Of a stretch of 36,588 bases of DNA, positions 31,185-36,588 are shown piece by piece. The position numbers and the translations under genes were made by a program. Within the stretch, counting starts at the first letter, position 1. Each line of letters opens with the position of its first letter. The stretch is from JAXHUA01 sp034189695 (GTDB lineage: Bacteria; Chloroflexota; Dehalococcoidia; E44-bin15). The notes beneath the pieces were generated by a model. That model saw only the letters and a program-made list of their open reading frames with translations, did no database searches and had not been told where the DNA came from. Location: contig JAXHUA010000151.1 of assembly GCA_034189695.1 (NCBI GenBank), forward strand, positions 1-36,588, given 5' to 3'.

Positions 31185-31772
31185 GTGCATGACATTGCAT
31201 TCCAGGTCGCATACGTCGCCGGTATGGTGGCTGGATCGGGCATACGGTTGTGGTACGGGAGGCAATACCGACAGGAACGAAAAGCGATCATCCGTACGGA
31301 GGGGCTGGTGGTTGGCCTTCTGGCATCGCTCTGGGGGGTCAGCATCCTTCTGCCATTCGTGTTCATCTTCACGCACTGGCTCGGATTCGCGGACTATCAC
31401 CTCCCGACGTGGGCTGGTTGGGCAGGGGTGGTGCTGTTCGCTCTGGCGGTGTGGTTGCTCTGGAGGTCTCATGCGGACCTGGGCCGGGGTTGGTCGATAA
31501 CAACGGAGGTCAGGGAACGGCAGGCGCTGGTGACGGACGGGGTCTTCCGCTATATTCGGCATCCGATGTATGCCGCGCACCTGCTGTGGGGAATCGCTCA
31601 GGCGCTGTTGATACAGAACTGGATCGCTGGTCTGGCCAGCCTGGTGGTTATGCTCCCCCTGTACGCGCTGCGGGTCCCCCGCGAGGAACGGATGATGCTT
31701 GAAGAGTTCGGGGAGGAGTACCGCCTGTACATGCGCCGTACGGGGCGAGTCATTCCACGCCTGGTGAAGTGA
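31185..31772 (+). CDS. Isoprenylcysteine carboxyl methyltransferase-like membrane protein
   Basis: A membrane protein of about 195 residues with roughly five hydrophobic helices and the C-terminal SAM-binding segment of the ICMT/PEMT group: LVTDGVFRYIRHPMYAAHLL, then PREERMMLEEFGEEYRLYMR, where R-H-P-M-Y and E-E-x-x-L are the signature. Bacterial members methylate unknown, often lipid-like, acceptors. The start is uncertain: GTG at 31185 has GGGGTG upstream and begins at the first helix; an ATG at 31116 in the same frame lacks a ribosome site. It follows the MmgE/PrpD gene on the same strand with a gap of about 160 bp. Confidence 0.82.
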   Translation: MHDIAFQVAYVAGMVAGSGIRLWYGRQYRQERKAIIRTEGLVVGLLASLWGVSILLPFVFIFTHWLGFADYHLPTWAGWAGVVLFALAVWLLWRSHADLGRGWSITTEVRERQALVTDGVFRYIRHPMYAAHLLWGIAQALLIQNWIAGLASLVVMLPLYALRVPREERMMLEEFGEEYRLYMRRTGRVIPRLVK

Positions 31773-31813
31773 GACTCGGTCTGCTGTGGGTTTCGGCCCC
31801 CGCCGGCGGTGTG

Positions 31814-31819
31814 TATAAT
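31814..31819 (+). promoter_or_regulatory. -10 element upstream of the cyclophilin-fold gene
   Basis: A perfect TATAAT 70 bp before the GTG at 31889. The bases 17-18 bp upstream (TTTCGG) are a poor -35, so this is either a weak or an activator-dependent promoter. Confidence 0.45.
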
Positions 31820-31888
31820 CGACCTCGCATCCTGAATTACCGGTCGGTCGGGCGTCCTCAGTCACTCAGGGGGAGGAGATAGCTGCGC

Positions 31889-32278
31889 GTGAACCGCAGA
31901 ATCAGGATACGGGGGGGTGGTGTTGTGGTATCGGCTGTGTTGAACGAGACCGCGACTGCTGAAGCGATCTGGGCTGCGCTGCCATTGAGGGCGCGCGCCA
32001 GGCTGTGGGGGGAAGAGGTGTACTTCGCCGTGCCGGTTGCACTGGAGCTTGAAGACGGGCAGGAGCTGGTGAGCCTGGGCGATTTGGGGTACTGGCCCGA
32101 GGGCAATGCGTTCTGCATCTTCTTCGGCAGGACGCCGGCGAGCCACGGGGACGAGATCCGGCCGGCGAGTGCTGTGAACGTCTTTGGCAGAGTCGCTGGC
32201 GATACCAGCCCGCTCAGGCGAGTAGCGCTGGGCGACGAGGTCGTGGTGGAGCGGGAAAGCGACGACCAGGAGACTTGA
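31889..32278 (+). CDS. TM1367-like cyclophilin-fold protein
   Basis: A 129-residue protein with the pattern of the small bacterial/archaeal cyclophilin-like family (TM1367 type): a WGEEVYFAVPVAL strand, SLGDLGYWPEGNAFCIFFGR (the D-x-G-Y-W-P-x-G-N signature loop) and TPASHGDEIRPASAVNVFGR. Members share the barrel fold of cyclophilins but lack the isomerase active site; function is unknown. The GTG start is preceded by GGGGAGGAG about 9 nt upstream. It lies ahead of the VLRF1-like gene, which starts 75 bp later. Confidence 0.85.
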   Translation: MNRRIRIRGGGVVVSAVLNETATAEAIWAALPLRARARLWGEEVYFAVPVALELEDGQELVSLGDLGYWPEGNAFCIFFGRTPASHGDEIRPASAVNVFGRVAGDTSPLRRVALGDEVVVERESDDQET

Positions 32279-32353
32279 GGTAGGCCGGTGACTGACGCGA
32301 AGTCCTGGGGTGGGTAACGGCCGGCAGGGCGACCGCGCGAGCTACAGACGGCG

Positions 32354-33130
32354 ATGGCGGGAATACAGGTCAAGCCGGTGGCGGTTACCAGGAGCAGACT
32401 GCTCGGCGTTCTCGAAGAACTCGAATGCAGGCGTGAGCACTACTACACGTTGTACCTGGCCTGGCCTTTGCTTTGCGGCGGCGATGGCATACTGAAGGAC
32501 GCATCCGGCCCCTTTGTTGACCAGGTCCGTGAAACTCTTGCCAGCGAGCCTGTCTCCAGGGCGATGCAGACCTACGCGACAGGAGCAGTGGCCTTCTGGA
32601 GCAACGATGACCGCAGAGTGCTTGTGATTCCTCCGTTCGAAGTCGCCTCGGAGGGGGTCTTTGAGGGTCCACCCTACGTCACGCCGCTTGCTGAGCTTCT
32701 GGAGCGGGAGCGGACTGTTGAGGTGGTGATGGTGACCTGGGGTGCCTACGCGCTGGGCGTCTTCGAAGGTGGTCATCTGGCGCAGTCCAAGACCGGCACC
32801 GGCTACATTCACAAGCGGCATCGGAAGGGTGGCAGAAGCGAGAAGAGGTTTGCCCGGAGGACTGAAGAACAGAAAAAGGACTTCCTGAGGAGGGTGGCAA
32901 ACCGCGTCGACGAGACATTCGCCGGCTATCGATCGGAGCAGGTCTTCTTCGGAGGCAATCGGTTCATCCTCGACCTGTTGACCGGGGAATCGCGCCACCT
33001 GAGGTCAAACAGGCAACGGGTCTCGAAGAGGCGTCTTCACGTGAGGGTGGCCGACAGGAGTGCACTTCTCGGCAGTATCGAGGAGATCAACAGGGCGGTC
33101 ATGTTCGACCTGTCGGAACGGCGCGAGTGA
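32354..33130 (+). CDS. Vms1/VLRF1-like (eRF1-fold) peptidyl-tRNA hydrolase homologue
   Basis: The 258-residue protein resembles the bacterial VLRF1 family, relatives of eukaryotic Vms1/ANKZF1, which free stalled nascent chains from peptidyl-tRNA on split 60S ribosomes. The key region is GTGYIHKRHRKGGRSEKRFA at 147-166 followed by RRTEEQKKDFLRRV, on the loop that is GGQ in eRF1. From memory the family reads GG-x-S-Q here; this protein has GGRSE (Glu163). C-terminal parts (RSEQVFFGGNRFILDLLTGE) match the end of the fold. It may be a ribosome-rescue factor with altered chemistry or no hydrolase activity. No clear ribosome site precedes the ATG. Confidence 0.72.
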   Translation: MAGIQVKPVAVTRSRLLGVLEELECRREHYYTLYLAWPLLCGGDGILKDASGPFVDQVRETLASEPVSRAMQTYATGAVAFWSNDDRRVLVIPPFEVASEGVFEGPPYVTPLAELLERERTVEVVMVTWGAYALGVFEGGHLAQSKTGTGYIHKRHRKGGRSEKRFARRTEEQKKDFLRRVANRVDETFAGYRSEQVFFGGNRFILDLLTGESRHLRSNRQRVSKRRLHVRVADRSALLGSIEEINRAVMFDLSERRE

Positions 33131-33134
33131 GGCG

Positions 33135-33150
33135 CTGGGGCCAGCCCCAG
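33135..33150. terminator. GC-rich hairpin after the VLRF1-like gene
   Basis: CTGGGG-CCAG-CCCCAG starts 5 nt after the stop of the gene at 32354-33130. It is stable but has no T-run, so it is an uncertain terminator between two convergent genes. Confidence 0.4.
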
Positions 33151-33225
33151 GGCAGTGCTCGTTCAGAGCGAGTGCGTGCCGCCGCACGGCGAGGCGTTCC
33201 GCGTGTTTTCAGAACAACCCAGGGA

Positions 33226-36045
33226 CTACACAGGCGCCTCGATGGTCACCGAGGTTCCTTCACCTGGCCAGGATTCAACGGACAGGGTCCCACCCAGCAG
33301 CCTGGCGCGTTCCTCCATGCCGAGGAGACCGAGTTTCCCGTCCCGGGACAGCTCGCCGAGCGCCTCGGGCAACTGGAATCCTTTCCCGTTGTCCTTGACG
33401 CTTCCTCTGGTCTTCGTCTCGTTATACTCGATGGTGATTTCAACCCTGGATGCGCGGGCATGCCGCCTGACGTTGCTGACAGCCTCCTGAATGACGCGGA
33501 AGAAGAGGAGCTCCGCCTCGGGTGTGAAGCGCCGCTCTTCTCCGACCACTTTCAGCTCCGCTTCGATGCCGAATTGCCGCTGCAGGTCGTCGGTGAGCCA
33601 CTCGAGTGACGGGAGCAAGCCGAGGTCGTCCAGCATCGGAGGACGCAGGTCGCGGCTGAAATGCCTCACCCCCTGGAGTGCATTCTTCACCTGCTCACGC
33701 ACGCCCTCAAGGAGGTCCGTCTCCTGCTGCGACAGATTATCGCTGGCCGAGGCAAAATTCTCCAACAGATGTGAGACAGCGATGAGCCGCTGGGCAGTGT
33801 CATCGTGCAGCTCGCGGGCGATGCGTTTGCGCTCCTCTTCCTGGGCTCGCGTGATCTCCTGAAGGTAGAACCTCAGGTTGTCCTGCATCCTGCGCTCCTC
33901 AGTGACGTCTCTGGCTATGTTGTATAGTGCGACAGGGTGACCCTTGTGGCTGATTGCGCGTGTTGCGAGTTCGACGATTGCCTGCGAGCCGTCCTTCCTG
34001 TAGATTCGAAGCTCATAGCGTTCGCTCGTGGCTACGTTGTCGAGCAGACTGCGCTGCCTCTCCGTGGCGAGTTCGAGGCTGTCAGCGGTGAGCAGTCTAG
34101 GGAGACTCATGCTCGTAAGCTCTCCAATGGTGTAACCGGTGAGGTCTGACGCGGCCCGGTTGACCTCGACGATGTTGCCTTCCAGGTCGATGATGACAAT
34201 CGCTTCGCTGGCGCTGTCGAACAGGTCTCGGTAGCGGCCCTCCGACTCTGTCAGGGCCTGCTCCACCCGTTTGCGCCCGGTCATGTCCTGCAAAGTCTCT
34301 ATCGCTCCGAAGACCTGTCCTTCCTGGTCTCTCAGCGGCGCAGCGGTGAAGAAGAGCCACTTGCCCCCCTCTCCCAGGTGGGGGAAGAAGTCCTCCGCCT
34401 CGTACGCCTCCTGTATCAAAGTGGAGCTTCGGTACTTGCCATGGTAGAACCTGGCGATATCTTCTTCGGGCACTTTGTCCACTATGAGGTCGGCCATAAC
34501 CGGCCGTTCCTCGTGGTAGAACGCCTTCCACTGTCTCTTGGTCCCGACTACCTCTTCCGTGGAAACGCCGGTGAGGCTCTCACAGGCCTTGTTCCAGTGC
34601 GTGACCGTGTGCTCGTTGTTGATGACGAATATGGGCACCGAGCTCCCATCGACTATCTGCGATAGCTCTCTTTCACTCTCCTTGAGCACTTCCTCAGCCC
34701 GTTTCTCCTCGGTCACGTCTCTGGCTATGTGCTGGAAACCAGTTGGACGACCATCCTGGATAACCAGTGCTGTTGACAGCTTCAGGATTGCCTCAGTCCC
34801 GTCCTTCCTGAGCAAACGCTGCTCGTACGGCTGTTCCACCGGCTTCCTTTCGAGCAGCCTACGGCGAACGTCTCTGGCCACGTACAGAGCATGCTCAGAG
34901 AGGAAATCAGTGACATTCATTCGAGAGAGTTCGGTGGTGCTGTAGCCGGTCATTACTGCGGCGGCCTCGTTGGCTGTCAGTATGTCCCCTTCCAGGTTGT
35001 GCACCCAGATGGCGTCGCTGGCATTGTCAAATATGTCACGGTACTGCTTGGCTATGCGCTGCTGCTGCTGATAGAGCTGGGCATTCTCCATCGTGATCCC
35101 AATCTGGCTTCCGATGGCGGTGAGCAACTCCACCTCTTCGGGGAGGAAGTAGCGTGGGCGGCGGTTGCCAACAGAGAGGGTCCCGACGACGAACCCGCGG
35201 GCTTTGAGCGGGACAAAACAAGCGGCCTCAATCTTCTCTTCCCTCACGTATTCCCTGGTAAGCCTTGGGTCATACGAGGCGTTTTCCACGATGAGTGGCT
35301 GTCCCGTGAGGGCCACCTGCCCGTTGAAACCCTCCCCTACCTTGATGTGGTCCATGTACTCGCCGAATTGATCGGAGACGCCGTCCGCCGCCATGAGCCT
35401 GAGTTCCTGGGTCGTGTCGTCCAGGGAGAAGATAGTGGCAACCTCAACCTCCATGACCTCCATCACCATGTCGAGGGCGTTGCGAAGTACGAACCCCAGT
35501 TCAAGGGACTGGCTGAGCATGCCGCTCATGGCGTTGATTGTGGCGAGCCTCTTCTCGTTGCTGCGCGCAAGGCGAATGTGGGCCTGGAGGTCTTGCTGTA
35601 TGGTCTCCAGTTCGGCAGTCGCCTGCTGCCGCTCTTCCTTCCGCATCAGGCGTGCGTTGAGCCAGAAGCATGCCAGCGCGCCGATAACAACGGCGCTGAA
35701 GGATTCGAGAAGGGCATCGCCTGGGCTGGGCGAAACCAGCAGAGCCCGCGGAAGCATGATAGCCAGGGTAATGAGGCAGACTACAAGCCCTGCGCCCAGC
35801 CTGAATACGAAGGCAGCGTAGATCATCGGGAGGAGGAAGAGAATGCGGTCAATCGCATGCCGGGTCAGGCCGAATGGGGCGCCGGAGCTTGAGGCACCCG
35901 CTATCCCCAGAAGGTCAGCGTAGTGAAGTACTGCCAGCAACGCCAGTATGGCCAGGATGACCCAGAAATGAATGCTGCGAGCCATCCGGCTCAATTCGGT
36001 GACCCCGCCCCGACGTGTCCTATTGGTGGAACTCTGTCTTGCCAT
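33226..36045 (-). CDS. Membrane GAF/multi-PAS sensor histidine kinase of the NarX (HisKA_3) type
   Basis: The 939-residue kinase begins with about four to five membrane helices (25-130) and a coiled coil (132-165), then a GAF domain (170-325), three PAS domains (about 333-448, 455-592, 600-715, the first and third ending in IARDVTEE), and the kinase core. The phospho-accepting His747 lies in RIARELHDDTAQRLIAVSHL, the signature of HisKA_3 kinases, and the ATPase has EAVSNVRRHA (855-864), DNGKGF (885-890) and GLLGMEERA (906-914). All catalytic residues are present. The regulator gene ends 9 nt before the ATG on the same strand, so the two form a pair. The signals are unknown; GAF and PAS sets of this kind often sense redox or gas ligands. 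Confidence 0.93.
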   Translation of the reverse strand: MARQSSTNRTRRGGVTELSRMARSIHFWVILAILALLAVLHYADLLGIAGASSSGAPFGLTRHAIDRILFLLPMIYAAFVFRLGAGLVVCLITLAIMLPRALLVSPSPGDALLESFSAVVIGALACFWLNARLMRKEERQQATAELETIQQDLQAHIRLARSNEKRLATINAMSGMLSQSLELGFVLRNALDMVMEVMEVEVATIFSLDDTTQELRLMAADGVSDQFGEYMDHIKVGEGFNGQVALTGQPLIVENASYDPRLTREYVREEKIEAACFVPLKARGFVVGTLSVGNRRPRYFLPEEVELLTAIGSQIGITMENAQLYQQQQRIAKQYRDIFDNASDAIWVHNLEGDILTANEAAAVMTGYSTTELSRMNVTDFLSEHALYVARDVRRRLLERKPVEQPYEQRLLRKDGTEAILKLSTALVIQDGRPTGFQHIARDVTEEKRAEEVLKESERELSQIVDGSSVPIFVINNEHTVTHWNKACESLTGVSTEEVVGTKRQWKAFYHEERPVMADLIVDKVPEEDIARFYHGKYRSSTLIQEAYEAEDFFPHLGEGGKWLFFTAAPLRDQEGQVFGAIETLQDMTGRKRVEQALTESEGRYRDLFDSASEAIVIIDLEGNIVEVNRAASDLTGYTIGELTSMSLPRLLTADSLELATERQRSLLDNVATSERYELRIYRKDGSQAIVELATRAISHKGHPVALYNIARDVTEERRMQDNLRFYLQEITRAQEEERKRIARELHDDTAQRLIAVSHLLENFASASDNLSQQETDLLEGVREQVKNALQGVRHFSRDLRPPMLDDLGLLPSLEWLTDDLQRQFGIEAELKVVGEERRFTPEAELLFFRVIQEAVSNVRRHARASRVEITIEYNETKTRGSVKDNGKGFQLPEALGELSRDGKLGLLGMEERARLLGGTLSVESWPGEGTSVTIEAPV

Positions 36046-36054
36046 ACGGGCCGT

Positions 36055-36588
36055 TCATTCCGCCTCGAGGTCTTCCAAGCTGAACCAACCTCGTTTAAGG
36101 GCGTACACTACCGCCTCAGTGCGTGAACCGACACCAAGCTTGTTGAATATGCCGCCGAAGTGGGCCTCGATGGTGCGCGTGCTCAGCGATAGTTGGTCTG
36201 CAATGTCCTTGTTGGACATGCCTTTCGCCGCCATCTTCAGCACCTTCACTTCCCTTTCGGTGAGAAGGCCGAATACCTCATGCTCGCTTGGTGTCCCTCT
36301 GAAGCGCATTAGCACCTTGCGTGCGACTGCCGGGTGAAGCACGGAATCACCCTTATGCACGGCGCGGATGGCGTCGGTAAGTTCCCTCGTGCTCACATCC
36401 TTCAACAGGTACCCCGCTGCACCTACGTCCAGCAGGGCGAAAATGTACTGGTCGTAGTCATAGGCGGTGAGCGCGAGCACTGCGGTGCTGGGGTTGACCA
36501 TCGGCCATCTTCGGCAAGCCATCCAGATTCCCTCGGCCGCGCACTCGGCGCTGGAGTACCAGCGGTGGGCGGTGCGCGTAGCTGGCTG
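36055..36588 (-). CDS. NarL/FixJ-family response regulator, cut by the window edge
   Basis: The C-terminal part is a clear LuxR-type helix-turn-helix (LLTEREVKVLKMAAKGMSNK, then LSLSTRTIEAHFGGIFNKLG), and before it lies the second half of a receiver domain (VLALTAYDYDQYIFALLDVG, then YLLKDVS with the conserved Lys). An ATG at 36522 exists, but a start there would remove the phospho-acceptor half, so the gene very likely begins outside the window; the frame stays open to 36588. The 22 codons between the edge and that ATG do not resemble the expected D-x-x-M-P-x-M-D-G segment in any frame, which is odd. The kinase gene follows after 9 nt and is its partner. Confidence 0.85.
   Translation of the reverse strand, partial: QPATRTAHRWYSSAECAAEGIWMACRRWPMVNPSTAVLALTAYDYDQYIFALLDVGAAGYLLKDVSTRELTDAIRAVHKGDSVLHPAVARKVLMRFRGTPSEHEVFGLLTEREVKVLKMAAKGMSNKDIADQLSLSTRTIEAHFGGIFNKLGVGSRTEAVVYALKRGWFSLEDLEAE

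Overview
The window looks like a chromosomal piece of a high-GC bacterium of the Chloroflexota, probably class Dehalococcoidia. The clues are a 16S rRNA gene standing alone without 23S or 5S, the signature of its variable regions, and typical companions of that group: a bacterial GH3-type enzyme, a PAC2 protein, DUF5679 and DUF3096 mini-proteins, a Vms1/VLRF1-type release-factor homologue and an archaeal-style winged-helix regulator. This placement is from memory of the families; no search was run.

Layout. Positions 309-6050 (all minus): a membrane 7TM-GAF-GGDEF-HD-GYP cyclic-di-GMP protein behind tandem duplicated promoters, a GH3-like adenylating enzyme preceded by a ribbon-helix-helix regulator, a second paralogous regulator, and a winged-helix regulator. 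Positions 6150-9016: a candidate small RNA on the minus strand, then the 16S rRNA gene with a textbook promoter and a perfect 26-bp processing stem. It is followed by a heavily structured unidentified RNA region, a truncated tRNA-like fragment, an 81-codon GIY-YIG nuclease gene and an intact tRNA-Ile(GAT); the nuclease stop codon lies inside that tRNA. Positions 9126-13950 (plus): a histidine kinase/response regulator pair, glutamate dehydrogenase with a Cys-rich mini-gene, and a PadR regulator with a palindromic operator followed by a HicB-like protein. Positions 13958-21478 (minus): a frameshifted plsY, a DHA2 transporter, a metallo-beta-lactamase-fold hydrolase, and a four-gene signalling operon (PAS kinase, Rcp1-like receiver, REC-GAF-GGDEF, tandem universal stress protein). 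Positions 22057-25845: a frameshifted PH-like membrane protein with a DUF3096 protein, and two paralogous MFS transporters flanking a DUF5679 mini-gene. Positions 26164-33130: a SlyD-like FKBP divergent from a radical SAM protein, a leaderless PAC2 gene, an MmgE/PrpD protein, an isoprenylcysteine methyltransferase-like protein, a TM1367-like cyclophilin-fold protein and a VLRF1-like protein. Positions 33226-36588 (minus): a 939-residue GAF/PAS sensor kinase of the NarX/HisKA_3 type and its LuxR-type regulator, cut by the window edge.

How it works together: the window is dominated by signal transduction (three kinases, four receivers, two GGDEF proteins) and one-component regulators set beside metabolic or transport genes. 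Several promoters share one form, TTGACA-N17-TAGNNT, often with TGC just before the -10 element, which makes promoter calls here unusually easy. The region most worth a second look is 8437-9016, where a structured RNA, a broken tRNA copy, a GIY-YIG nuclease gene and a real tRNA are packed into 580 bp. Two single-base frameshifts in short homopolymers (plsY and the PH-like gene) could be real decay or assembly errors.
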